From NCBI GenBank assembly GCA_030149625.1, contig JASLHP010000045.1, forward strand, positions 1 through 13,432: a DNA stretch of 13,432 bases, in the 5' to 3' direction. Below the pieces are notes generated by a model. That model did no database searches, had not been told where the DNA came from, and worked only from the letters and a program-made list of their open reading frames with translations. Source of the DNA: Solirubrobacteraceae bacterium (GTDB lineage Bacteria > Actinomycetota > Thermoleophilia > Solirubrobacterales > Solirubrobacteraceae). Below, piece by piece: positions 5,992 to 13,408 of this stretch (its first letter is position 1; every line of letters starts with the position of its first letter). Both the position numbers and the translations under genes were made by a program.

Positions 5992-7407
5992 TCAGGCGAG
6001 TGTCGCGGCCGACTCGCGCGCGAGCGTGACCAGCGTGGCGAGCTCGGCGGCGATGTCCGCGCCGATCGCGTCGATGTCCGGAAGCGCATCGAAGTCGCCG
6101 AGCAGGCCGAAGTTCATCTGGCCGTTGTAGGACATGATCGCGATCGCACGCGCGTGGTTTTCGGGCAGGAACGCCACGGGGATCGAGTGCAGCATCTCGC
6201 GACCTAGCACGTACAACGGGAACTGCGGGCCGGGCACGTTCGTGACGATCAAGTTGAACAGGCGCGTGGAGAAGTTCAGTCGCGAGGCCTGCGCGAGGAT
6301 CGTCGGCGGCGCGAAGTTCTGTGCGCCGGCGATCACCTCCGCGCCGAGCGCCTGCTTTGACTCCTTCAAGCCGTCCATTGCGTTCGAGACGAAGCGCAGC
6401 CGGTTGAGTGGGTCGCTGATGTAGATCGGCAGCGGACCGCGCATTGCGACGATGCGGTTGCCGCCCTCGTTGTGCTCGCCCTCGCTGCGCACCGATACCG
6501 GCACGAGCGCGCGCATCTCGACACCCGCCGTGTGTCTGCCGCGGGAGATCAAAAACGAGCGCAGCGCGCCGGCAACGACCGCGAGGACGACGTCGTTGAC
6601 GGTCCCGCCGAAGGCGTTCTTGACCGCCTTGAAGTCCTCCAGCCGGCTGGTTATCCCGACGAAGCGCCGGTGCGGCCCGATCGGCACGTTCAGGGGAGTT
6701 TCCGGCGCCGGGTTCAGGCCGGCCCACACGATCTCGCCGATGCCCTCGGCCGCCTCGCGGGCGTGAGCGAGCGCGCGCTCGGGGTGGGCGAGCGCGTCGA
6801 TCGCGCCCTCGGCGAGCGTCACGCCGGCTCGCACCGCGCCGAGCAGGCCCGCCGCGAGCAGGTGCGCGGTCCCCGGCTCAGCGTGCGGCTGCCACGGGCG
6901 CCCCGTGTAGGGGCTCTGCGGCGGATCGGGGGAGAGGTCGAACAGGACGGTCGCGAGGTCGACGCCGGCGATGCCGTCGATCAGCGAATGGTGGGTCTTG
7001 GTGATCAGCGCGAAGCGGTCCTCTTCGAGACCCTCGATCAGCCACATCTCCCACAGGGGCTTGGAACGATCGAGCTGCTGGGAGAAGATTCGCGCGGTCA
7101 GGTCCTGCAGCTGCTCCCACTGCCCAGGGGCGGGCAGCGCCGTGTGACGCACGTGGTAGTCGAGGTTGAAGTTGGGATCGTCGATCCACACCGGTCGGCC
7201 GCTGTCGAGCGCTGTGTACGCGAGCTTGTGGCGATAGCGGGGCACGAGATGCAGCCTGCGCCTGATCTGCTCGAGGAACTCCTCCATGCTCGGCGGCGGC
7301 CCTTCGACGATCGTCAGGCCGCCGATGTGCATGTGCGAGACGGAGCCCTCCTGATGCAGGAACGAGGCGTCTACTGGAGTCAATCTATCGAGGTGTCGTT
7401 GTGTCAT
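5992..7407 (-). CDS. Wax ester synthase/diacylglycerol O-acyltransferase (WS/DGAT family)
   Basis: 471 residues, the usual length for the family. It transfers a fatty acyl group from acyl-CoA to a long-chain alcohol or diacylglycerol, making wax esters or triacylglycerol for storage lipid bodies, and it acts at the inner face of the membrane. The catalytic motif HHxxxDG is HHSLIDG (residues 139-145). The N-terminal LTPVDASFLHQE, the PLWEMWLIEGL segment, the C-domain NDVVLAVVAGALR and the late NVPGP motif are all recognisable. The ATG at 7407 is preferred because MTQRHLDRLTPVDASF matches the family N-terminus and the codon sits 7 bases after a -10 (TACGCT). Upstream open frame is antisense to ispH. 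The gene is divergent from ispH, with 39 bases between start codons. Whether wax or triacylglycerol is the product cannot be read from the sequence. Confidence 0.92.
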   Translation of the reverse strand: MTQRHLDRLTPVDASFLHQEGSVSHMHIGGLTIVEGPPPSMEEFLEQIRRRLHLVPRYRHKLAYTALDSGRPVWIDDPNFNLDYHVRHTALPAPGQWEQLQDLTARIFSQQLDRSKPLWEMWLIEGLEEDRFALITKTHHSLIDGIAGVDLATVLFDLSPDPPQSPYTGRPWQPHAEPGTAHLLAAGLLGAVRAGVTLAEGAIDALAHPERALAHAREAAEGIGEIVWAGLNPAPETPLNVPIGPHRRFVGITSRLEDFKAVKNAFGGTVNDVVLAVVAGALRSFLISRGRHTAGVEMRALVPVSVRSEGEHNEGGNRIVAMRGPLPIYISDPLNRLRFVSNAMDGLKESKQALGAEVIAGAQNFAPPTILAQASRLNFSTRLFNLIVTNVPGPQFPLYVLGREMLHSIPVAFLPENHARAIAIMSYNGQMNFGLLGDFDALPDIDAIGADIAAELATLVTLARESAATLA

Positions 7408-7414
7408 CGCGCTT

Positions 7415-7439
7415 AGCGTACCGGGGTCCCCCCTACAAT
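7415..7439. promoter_or_regulatory. Symmetric bidirectional leaderless promoter region (WS/DGAT and ispH)
   Basis: On the minus strand, TACGCT (7420-7415) is 7 bases before the acyltransferase ATG at 7407. On the plus strand, TACAAT (7434-7439) is 7 bases before an ispH ATG at 7447. The two -10 elements, the two predicted start sites and a central GGGGTCCCC dyad (7423-7431) are all centred on base 7427. Neither side has a good -35. Two polymerases could not occupy both sites at once, so the genes may be alternatively or jointly controlled. Confidence 0.6.
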
Positions 7440-7446
7440 GACAGGC

Positions 7447-8430
7447 ATGGTCAACACCGTCGAGAAGCTGCTGCTCGCGGCGCCCCGCGGCTACTGCGCG
7501 GGCGTCGATCGAGCGGTGCAGACGGTGCAGCGTGCGCTCGAGATCCATGGCGCGCCCGTATACGTGCGCAAGGAGATCGTGCACAACAAGCATGTCGTCG
7601 CCCAACTACGCGAACAGGGCGCGATCTTCGTCGACGAGCAGACCGAGGTGCCCGAGGGCGCGGTGTGCGTGTTCTCGGCGCACGGCGTGGCGCCCAGCGT
7701 GCGCGACGGCGCGAGCGCTCGCGGCCTGCGGACGATCGACGCCACCTGCCCGCTCGTGACGAAGGTCCATCGCGAGGCCGTCCGCTTCGCCCGTGACGGC
7801 TACACCGTCGTGCTCGTCGGCCACTACGGGCACGAGGAGGTCGAAGGGACGATGGGCGAGGCGCCGGAGCGGATCGTGCTCGTCGAGAGCGAGCGGGATG
7901 TCGAGGAACTGCAGGTCGAGAACCCCGAGCGGATCGCCTACATCACTCAGACCACGCTTGCGGTCGACGAAACGAGCGCGATCCTCGAGCGCCTGCGGGA
8001 GCGCTTTCCAAGCATCGTCGGTCCTCGCACCGACGACATCTGCTACGCGACCACCAACCGCCAGGCGGCGGTAAAGCAAATGGCGGGGAGCTGCGATCTG
8101 ATGCTGGTGATCGGCTCGCGCAACTCGTCGAACTCGGTTCGCCTCGTGGAGGTCGCGCGCGATTGCGGCACCGAGGCGCACCTGATCGACGCGGCCCGTG
8201 AGATCAAGGAGGAGTGGCTCGACGGTAGGCGGGTCGTGGGCATCTCCTCGGGTGCGAGCGCACCCGAGGAGCTCGTCAGCGAGCTGGTCGAGCTGTTTCG
8301 CGCACGTGGCGTCAGTGACATCTCCGAATTCGACGTCATTCGCGAGGACGTTCGCTTCATGCTGCCCAAGCAGATCCGCGAGGCCATGGCGGGCGCGGCG
8401 CGCGCCGACGGCGTGCCCGGGGCAGCCTGA
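7447..8430 (+). CDS. ispH: 4-hydroxy-3-methylbut-2-enyl diphosphate reductase (IspH/LytB)
   Basis: The last enzyme of the MEP pathway. This cytoplasmic [4Fe-4S] protein reduces HMBPP to isopentenyl and dimethylallyl diphosphate. Numbering from the ATG at 7447 (327 residues), the three cluster cysteines are Cys17 (APRGYCAGV), Cys101 (DATCPLVTKVH) and Cys199 (DDICYATTNRQ). Other hallmarks are VRKEIVHNKHVV, FSAHGVAP, GHYGHEEVEGTMGEAP, YITQTTLAVDET, SRNSSNSVRL and GISSGASAPE. An ATG at 7438 would add MTG but overlaps the predicted -10 (TACAAT, 7434-7439); 7447 lies exactly 7 bases after it and is preferred. No Shine-Dalgarno sequence precedes either. It is divergent from the WS/DGAT gene and possibly continues into the downstream metallophosphoesterase 75 bases later. 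Confidence 0.96.
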   Translation: MVNTVEKLLLAAPRGYCAGVDRAVQTVQRALEIHGAPVYVRKEIVHNKHVVAQLREQGAIFVDEQTEVPEGAVCVFSAHGVAPSVRDGASARGLRTIDATCPLVTKVHREAVRFARDGYTVVLVGHYGHEEVEGTMGEAPERIVLVESERDVEELQVENPERIAYITQTTLAVDETSAILERLRERFPSIVGPRTDDICYATTNRQAAVKQMAGSCDLMLVIGSRNSSNSVRLVEVARDCGTEAHLIDAAREIKEEWLDGRRVVGISSGASAPEELVSELVELFRARGVSDISEFDVIREDVRFMLPKQIREAMAGAARADGVPGAA

Positions 8431-8460
8431 TTCTCCGAAGCGTGCCCGGTGAGGGCGTGG

Positions 8461-8476
8461 CCGGCGCGCGCGCCGG
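8461..8476. other. Perfect 16-base GC palindrome between ispH and the metallophosphoesterase
   Basis: CCGGCGCGCGCGCCGG reads the same on both strands and lies 31 bases after the ispH stop. It could fold as a compact hairpin and weakly terminate or attenuate ispH transcription. There is no T-run. Runs of CG are common here, so a chance origin is possible. Confidence 0.4.
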
Positions 8477-8504
8477 TCGCTAGCTCCGACGCTCGCTGTC
8501 AGCC

Positions 8505-9692
8505 ATGCGCACGCTGATCGTCTCCGACCTGCACCTCGGCAGCCTCTCTCACTCCGACCTCGCGCGCCGCGCCGAGCTGCGCGCGCCATTGCTGGAGGCC
8601 GCGGCGGACGCCGATCGCGTGGTGCTGCTCGGCGACGTGCTGGAGCTGCGCCACGGGCCGATACGCGACGCGCTCGACGCCGCGCGACCGTTCTTCGAGG
8701 ATCTCGGTCGCGCGCTCACCGGCCGACCCGGTACGCGGGCGCAGCCGGCGGGCGAGGTCGTGCTGCTCGCCGGCAACCACGACCATGCGCTCGTCGACCC
8801 GTGGCTCGCGCGGCGCGGCGAGCAGCACGAGCCGCCGCCGCTGGGCCTCGAGCAGCTGTTCGAGCCGGAGCAGGCATCGCCCGCGGTGGCCCACATCGCG
8901 GGCTGGGTCTCGCCGGCGAAGATGCGCGTGGCCTACCCCGGCCTGTGGATACGCCCCGACGTGTACGCGACCCACGGCCATTTCCTCGACTGCCATCTGA
9001 CGGTTCCGACGCTCGAGCGCCTGAGCGTCGGTGCGATGGCGCGGCTGCTGGGCAGGCACCCGCGCACGTTCGACTGCGTCGGCGACTACGAGGCCGTCGG
9101 CGCGCCGGTGTTCGCGTGGCGCGACGCCGTGGCGCGCGACGCGCGCACCGGATCCGCGCTCAACGGCGTTGCGGCCGTCGTCGCCTGGGATGCGCTGAGA
9201 AACGCGGACGCGCAGCGAGGGCGCGCGACCGGTGCCAAGGCGTGGCGCTCGCTCGCGCGGCGGGCGAGGCGCCGCGCGATCGTCGCCTCGTTTCCGCTGG
9301 CGGTGGCGGCGCTCAACCGCGCCGGGATCGGTCCGTTGCGCCCACACGTGTCGATGAGCGAGCTGCGCCGGGCCGGCCTCGGCGCGATGGGCGAGGTCGC
9401 CGCGCGGTTGGGTCTCGGCGACGCATATGTCGTCTTCGGTCACACCCACCGGCCAGGACCGCTTCCCGGCGACGCGCCCGACGAATGGCGCGGGCGCGGC
9501 GGCGCGCGCCTCGTGAATACCGGTAGCTGGACCTACTCGAGCGTCTTTCTCACGCCTACGCCTGGCGAGAGCCCGTACTGGCCGGGCTCGTGTGTAATCG
9601 TCGAGGACGACGGCGCGCCGCGGGTGATGCGCCTGCTGCAGGACCGCGCGCACGTGCAGATCTCCTCCGGTCTCGTGCGGCCGGGCGTGTGA
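8505..9692 (+). CDS. Calcineurin-like metallophosphoesterase
   Basis: 395 residues with a full set of dimetal phosphoesterase motifs: SDLHLG (D8, H10), GDVLE (D44), GNHDH (N91, H92), ATHGH (H157, H159) and FGHTH (H313, H315). This fold hydrolyses phosphomonoesters or diesters. The order and the GDxxE/HGH spacing resemble the LpxH-like branch, but an actinobacterium would not be expected to make lipid A, so the substrate is open. A long insert of about 150 residues (160-310) separates the last two motifs and contains a very basic patch (RRARRRAIV) followed by a hydrophobic stretch (ASFPLAVAAL). Together these could touch the membrane. The start is supported by the first motif beginning at residue 7. 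No Shine-Dalgarno or leaderless -10 is seen, so transcription from ispH is likely. Confidence 0.85.
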   Translation: MRTLIVSDLHLGSLSHSDLARRAELRAPLLEAAADADRVVLLGDVLELRHGPIRDALDAARPFFEDLGRALTGRPGTRAQPAGEVVLLAGNHDHALVDPWLARRGEQHEPPPLGLEQLFEPEQASPAVAHIAGWVSPAKMRVAYPGLWIRPDVYATHGHFLDCHLTVPTLERLSVGAMARLLGRHPRTFDCVGDYEAVGAPVFAWRDAVARDARTGSALNGVAAVVAWDALRNADAQRGRATGAKAWRSLARRARRRAIVASFPLAVAALNRAGIGPLRPHVSMSELRRAGLGAMGEVAARLGLGDAYVVFGHTHRPGPLPGDAPDEWRGRGGARLVNTGSWTYSSVFLTPTPGESPYWPGSCVIVEDDGAPRVMRLLQDRAHVQISSGLVRPGV

Positions 9693-9739
9693 ATCGCTGA
9701 GGGCTGACGACCAGTTCCTGGCGTCCGCAGCTGAAGCAG

Positions 9740-9771
9740 CCGGCCAGCCACGCCTTCGGCCGCCTGGCCGG
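9740..9771 (+). terminator. Hairpin downstream of the metallophosphoesterase, possible terminator
   Basis: CCGGCCAG (9740-9747) pairs perfectly with CTGGCCGG (9764-9771). The 16-base loop contains a further small stem (GCC 9752-9754 with GGC 9758-9760). It starts 47 bases after the stop at 9692 and has no T-run. It marks the boundary after which the sequence becomes noticeably more AT-rich. Confidence 0.4.
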
Positions 9772-9850
9772 TGATGGCCGTGTATCCTGAGTCTCGGAAC
9801 TACTCCGCCCATGAATACAAGACTTTCACAGTTCGCGTTCGGCGCTCCGG

Positions 9851-9898
9851 TAGCGTCATGATTCCGATAGTTCGAGCTATACGCTAGGAGGGACTCCT
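9851..9898 (+). promoter_or_regulatory. Operator-like dyads in the AT-richer leader of the 690-residue gene
   Basis: An inverted repeat TAGCGT (9851-9856) and ACGCTA (9881-9886) encloses a 14-base near-palindrome ATAGTTCGAGCTAT (9867-9880, one mismatched pair). Possible -10 matches TATACG (9878-9883) or TACGCT (9880-9885) overlap these dyads. Immediately downstream, AGGAG (9886-9890) and CTCCT (9894-9898) form a hairpin with a 3-base loop. The layout fits a regulated promoter, but the start site and regulator are unknown. Confidence 0.3.
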
Positions 9899-9971
9899 GG
9901 CAACGCTCTCCCAGCCGGCGGTCCGAGCGGCCGCGTTCGTAGGTGCCGACAGCTGAAAGAGGTGGTAAGCG

Positions 9972-12044
9972 ATGGCCAAGAAGCTCCTCAAGCGCAGCTT
10001 GACCGTGGATGTCACGCTGCATTCGCAGCCGGGCGGCGAAACGCCCCCGGTCCGCGTGTATCTGTTCGACCGTGAAGGACGGCTCGTGGTCTCCAAGCCC
10101 GTGACCGGACACGCGCTCGAGCTGCAGCTGGCAAACGACGAGCGCCACAGGCTGCTAGTGGGCCCCGACTTGGGCGCCGCGGAAAGAGCTGGTGGGCAGC
10201 TGGCCGCCGAGCTCGCCGACGCAGAGGCGATCTCGCGCGACGTCGTCCCCGGCGCCAGCGCGGAGACCGTCAAGCTCGAGATCCCACCCACGATCTACCG
10301 GTGCTGGTGGAGGACCTGCATCCTCGTGCACGGGGTCGTGCGCAAGCAGACTGCGCCGGGCGTCTATGTCCCGATTTGCGCCGGCGTCGTCAAGATCTTT
10401 GAGGTCGATCTGCGCTGCACCTTCGATCGCCTGCCGTTCTACACGGACGTGTCGCAGCTGTACGCGCTGCTGATCGACGCGATGAGCGGAGTCGAGCGTG
10501 ATGAATTGGCCGCGCGTGCACGTGCGATCCCCAACCTGCCCGAGCTGCCGCGAGTCGCACCCGCTGCAAGCGCATCCGCACCGTCGCCGGAGCGTGGGGC
10601 GCGCACCGCAGCCGAGCTAGCGGCATCGCTGAGGGGACTTTCGGACGCCGAGATCGCGAGCGCCCTACTGGTCAACAAGGTGATCGTGGCGCCGTTCCTC
10701 TGTTGGTTGATCCCCGACCTATGGTTCTGCTGGCGGGAGATCGACGAGGCCGCCGAGACGACAATCCAGTCCGACGGAAGCTTCTCGGCTCAACTCTGCT
10801 TCTGGTGTCCGGGCGACCTTCCGGATCTCTACTTCGAGGTCACGCAGACAATCGGGGGCGTCGAACGCGAGATCTACGGCCCGCCTATCGCATGCAGCAC
10901 CTACTACGATTACGACGGCGCAGAGGAGATTGTGATCACAGTCGAAGATCCTGCAGCAGTTGCGTGCAACAGCCCAGCAGCGCCTCCGATCGAAGGCATC
11001 GGCCACTATGTTTGGCCGACGGCAATCGGCAACTTCGATCTTCGCGGTGTGACCGGTCTCGAGCAGGCGCCCGGCAGTCCCTCTCAGGGACTCGCGGGGA
11101 CATCCCCCTGGGGCGGAACGCTCGCGCTCCAAGTGCAGTTCGACCCGCGGCTGAAGAGCGAAACCGTCGCGAAGCACTACCGCTGGTCTTACAAGTTCGA
11201 CGGAGATGCGAGCTATGCGCAGATCAATGCGCCCGTCAATCATCGATACATGACTGTCACGTCGTGGGCGCCGCTGGAAATCGAACTTCACACCGTCAAT
11301 CTTGGGCCAAACGCCGTCGGCTCCGAGCAGAACCTGTTTGAAATCCCGGACCCCTATCCGGGCGACGGCTGGGTCGACATCGACGATCCATATGACCGTC
11401 CGTTCGCCTACTTCGACTCGACGGGTAATCACTATTCGCCCTTCGGTTATACCGACGCCGCGCCTCGCCGCAGCGGCATGTGCACGTTGCTGCTCGAGAT
11501 CTTCGATGCCGCCGGCAATCTCGTGAAATGCGCCAACAACGGGCTTGGGGGGCCGTTTGACTTTGTCCTGCCCGACCTCAGTGGAGCGCCTACGCAGTTC
11601 ACCAGCCAGCTGCTGGACAACAACATCACACCCGACGGCCAGCTGACGTTTCGTGTACTGATCGACAACAACGACACGCTCGCGCAGATCAACAGCGTCA
11701 GCGTCGCCGGGAAAAGCGCCGACAAATGCGGCACTCTCAAATACACAAATGGAGACGAACCCGTCGAAATCGCCTTCGAGGCGACGCAGCCTGAGGAACA
11801 TCTGTGGTGGGAATTGGGTGTGACGCTCGGCTTTTATGGCAGCGTCGCGGCCGAGAGCGGGAGCTCGAGCTCGCCGCCCGCGCCCAAAAATCCACTCGTG
11901 AGCACCGCCGGCGCGCTCTTGCAGGGCTGTGGAAGCGGAGCGTTCGCCGTGAACCTGCGGACGTGGGCGACGGCCACCGATGGATACTCTAGGCAGAGTC
12001 AGTACGATCGGGTCGCAACAGCCGCCTTCGCGTTGCTCACATGA
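9972..12044 (+). CDS. Large Trp/Cys-rich multidomain protein of unknown function, 690 residues
   Basis: I cannot assign a function. A strong Shine-Dalgarno sequence (AAAGAGGTGG, 9956-9965) lies six bases before the ATG, unlike the leaderless genes nearby. The N-terminus (about 9-65) looks like a beta-sandwich of carboxypeptidase-regulatory/transthyretin type (VDVTLHS, VRVYLFDREGRLV). Next come unusual aromatic/Cys clusters: CWWRTC (111-116), CWLIPDLWFCW (244-254) and CFWCPGDLPDLYFEV (276-290), the latter preceded by a DGSFSAQ turn typical of such sandwiches. An Ala/Ser/Pro-rich linker covers about 190-215. The second half is beta-rich and ends with a distinctive block, SGAFAVNLRTWATATDGYSRQSQYD. 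There is no signal peptide or membrane segment. Codons are less GC-rich than in neighbouring genes, hinting at acquisition by transfer. Candidate roles (surface or injected cargo, carbohydrate binding) are speculation. Confidence 0.85.
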   Translation: MAKKLLKRSLTVDVTLHSQPGGETPPVRVYLFDREGRLVVSKPVTGHALELQLANDERHRLLVGPDLGAAERAGGQLAAELADAEAISRDVVPGASAETVKLEIPPTIYRCWWRTCILVHGVVRKQTAPGVYVPICAGVVKIFEVDLRCTFDRLPFYTDVSQLYALLIDAMSGVERDELAARARAIPNLPELPRVAPAASASAPSPERGARTAAELAASLRGLSDAEIASALLVNKVIVAPFLCWLIPDLWFCWREIDEAAETTIQSDGSFSAQLCFWCPGDLPDLYFEVTQTIGGVEREIYGPPIACSTYYDYDGAEEIVITVEDPAAVACNSPAAPPIEGIGHYVWPTAIGNFDLRGVTGLEQAPGSPSQGLAGTSPWGGTLALQVQFDPRLKSETVAKHYRWSYKFDGDASYAQINAPVNHRYMTVTSWAPLEIELHTVNLGPNAVGSEQNLFEIPDPYPGDGWVDIDDPYDRPFAYFDSTGNHYSPFGYTDAAPRRSGMCTLLLEIFDAAGNLVKCANNGLGGPFDFVLPDLSGAPTQFTSQLLDNNITPDGQLTFRVLIDNNDTLAQINSVSVAGKSADKCGTLKYTNGDEPVEIAFEATQPEEHLWWELGVTLGFYGSVAAESGSSSSPPAPKNPLVSTAGALLQGCGSGAFAVNLRTWATATDGYSRQSQYDRVATAAFALLT

Positions 12045-12080
12045 ACGACCGGCTCGCTCGGGCCGCCCGCGACTTCAGCT

Positions 12081-12114
12081 CGCCGCCCGGGCGTGTAGGG
12101 CGTGTCGGGCGGCG
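12081..12114. terminator. Hairpin between convergent genes, possible bidirectional terminator
   Basis: CGCCGCCCG (12081-12089) pairs perfectly with CGGGCGGCG (12106-12114) around a 16-base loop. It sits in the 77-base gap between the stop of the 690-residue gene and the stop of the converging thioredoxin-fold gene. The loop includes a tandem repeat of GGGCGTGT(A/C) at 12089-12097 and 12098-12106. No T-run is present on either strand. Confidence 0.45.
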
Positions 12115-12121
12115 CGCACGG

Positions 12122-12877
12122 TCAGAGGATGCCGGGCGTGAAGCACGTCGCCAGGCAGCTGGCGCCTGGCCCGATCTGGAGCTCGAGCCTGCCGACCGTG
12201 TGGCGGGCATGCTCGAGCAGCTGGTACGCACCGGGGTGTGCGATCGTCAGGGCTCGACCACCCGCCGCCTCGCCTCCGTTGACGGTCACCGTTCCAGCGC
12301 CGTCGAGCACCGCCCACACGCCGCCCGCTTCGTAGCGGCCTGAATAGGCGCCGATCTGGTCCTGCGTCTGCGGGACGAGCGCCGCGTCGGGCGCGTCCTC
12401 TGGATGCAGCGGCGCGAGCGGCTCGCGCCGCACGTCGAGCAGCTCCTGGATCGCGAGCTCGGTCTCCGCGTACGCGCCCTCGCCATAGTGATACTCGAAC
12501 AGGCGCGCGTGGCCATCGAACAGGTAACGCGCGGGCCAACCCCGATTCTCATAGTCCCGCCACAGCTCGAGCTCGCCGTCGATCAGCACCGGGTACTCGA
12601 TGCCGAGGCGCGTGACGGCGTCTCTCACCGCCTGCTCGTCGCGCGAGCACTCGAAGCCGGGGCAGTGCACGCCGATCACGCGCAGGCCCTCGGCTGCGTA
12701 ACGCTCGTGCCACGCTCGAACGTAGGGCAGCGTGCGCAGCGAGCTCGGGCGGCAAAAGTCCCAGAACTCCACCAACATCGGCCTGCCCTGCTGGATGATC
12801 GACTGTGGCCCGCCGTTCAGCCACGGCAGCCGCGCAGGGAACAGCGGCGCGACGATGTTGTCGACGGGCGCCCTCAA
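12122..12877 (-). CDS. DipZ/TlpA-like thioredoxin-fold protein lacking the CXXC motif
   Basis: 251 residues. The N-terminal domain (about 1-135) is a TlpA/AhpC-like thioredoxin fold: VEFWDF, LRTLPYVRAWHERYAAEGLRVIGVH, and the cis-Pro loop GWPARYLF (W114, P115). A C-terminal domain of about 110 residues (IGAYSGRYEAGGVWAVLDG to the end) resembles the beta-rich C-terminus of DipZ-type proteins. Where relatives usually have CxxC, this protein reads FCRPSSLRT, so only one Cys (Cys42) remains, one position earlier than normal. Other cysteines are Cys72 and Cys77, and a CxxxC lies near the C-terminus. There is no signal peptide. The only start near the right place is TTG at 12877, 9 bases after and in frame with the sufB stop, without a Shine-Dalgarno sequence. 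Coupling to sufB is therefore likely. A disulfide-reductase role is doubtful; a peroxiredoxin-like role is possible. Confidence 0.75.
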   Translation of the reverse strand: MRAPVDNIVAPLFPARLPWLNGGPQSIIQQGRPMLVEFWDFCRPSSLRTLPYVRAWHERYAAEGLRVIGVHCPGFECSRDEQAVRDAVTRLGIEYPVLIDGELELWRDYENRGWPARYLFDGHARLFEYHYGEGAYAETELAIQELLDVRREPLAPLHPEDAPDAALVPQTQDQIGAYSGRYEAGGVWAVLDGAGTVTVNGGEAAGGRALTIAHPGAYQLLEHARHTVGRLELQIGPGASCLATCFTPGIL

Positions 12878-12886
12878 GCGGGGCGC

Positions 12887-13408
12887 CTAGCCGATGCTTC
12901 CGACCATCTCCAGCTGAATCAAGCGGTTGAGCTCGACGGCGTACTCCATCGGCAGCTCCTTGGTCACCGGCTCGATGAAGCCGTTGACGATCATCGCGGC
13001 CGCCTCGTCCTCGGTGAAGCCGCGCGAGCCCATGTAGAACAGCTGGTCGTCGGAGATGCGGCCCACGGTCGCCTCGTGCGCGACCGTCACGTTCGGGTTC
13101 TGGATCTGGATGTCCGGCCAGGTGTCCGAGCGCGACTTGCCGTCCATCATCAGCCCGTCGCACTGCACCCGCGCTTTCGAGCCCGCCGAGTTCGCGCCCA
13201 TCTTGACGAGCCCGCGGTAGCCCATGATCCCGCCGTCCTTGGAAATCGACTTGGCGAGGATGTTCGAGGTCGTGTTAGGCGCCAGGTGGACCACCTTCGC
13301 GCCCGTGTCCTTGTGCACGCCTTTGCCCGCCACGCCCACGTTGAGGTGGTCGGCGCGCGCGCCCTCGCCCATCAGGAACGAGCCCGGGTAGAGCATCACG
13401 TACTTGGC
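12887..13408 (-). CDS. sufB: Fe-S cluster assembly scaffold SufB, C-terminal part
   Basis: Minus-strand C-terminal portion (about 174 codons) of SufB, the scaffold of the SufBCD complex that builds Fe-S clusters in the cytoplasm. Recognisable stretches are KYVMLYPGSFLMGEGARADHL, HKDTGAKVVHLAPNTTSNI, GGIMGYRGLVK, the cluster-linked Cys in VQCDGL, AHEATVGRISDDQLFY, SRGFTEDEA and the terminal KELPMEYAVELNRLIQLEM. The last block distinguishes SufB from its paralogue SufD. The 5' part is missing: upstream of KYVM the sequence turns back on itself at the window end. The TAG stop is followed after three sense codons by the TTG start of the thioredoxin-fold gene in the same frame. The other suf genes (sufC, sufD, sufS) are not in the window. 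Confidence 0.93.
   Translation of the reverse strand, partial: AKYVMLYPGSFLMGEGARADHLNVGVAGKGVHKDTGAKVVHLAPNTTSNILAKSISKDGGIMGYRGLVKMGANSAGSKARVQCDGLMMDGKSRSDTWPDIQIQNPNVTVAHEATVGRISDDQLFYMGSRGFTEDEAAAMIVNGFIEPVTKELPMEYAVELNRLIQLEMVGSIG

Noticed and set aside
7408..7605. N-terminal extension of the WS/DGAT frame to 7605
   Set aside because: The extra 66 codons are antisense to ispH, whereas the family N-terminus and a -10 at the right distance both point to ATG 7407.
9897..9956. Possible 19-codon leader peptide starting at CTG after AGGAGG and ending just at the next Shine-Dalgarno sequence
   Set aside because: The placement is attractive, but CTG starts are rare, the AGGAG is locked in a hairpin, and nothing supports translation.
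8499..10148. 549-codon minus-strand open frame across the metallophosphoesterase and the following gap
   Set aside because: It is antisense to a gene with complete catalytic motifs, and its translation is Arg/Ala/Gly/His-rich with no recognisable domain, as expected for shadow frames in high-GC DNA.
12041..12343. 100-codon plus-strand frame overlapping the end of the 690-residue gene by ATGA
   Set aside because: Most of it is antisense to the thioredoxin-fold gene, the protein is low-complexity Arg/Ala-rich, and a terminator-like hairpin lies within its first 75 bases.
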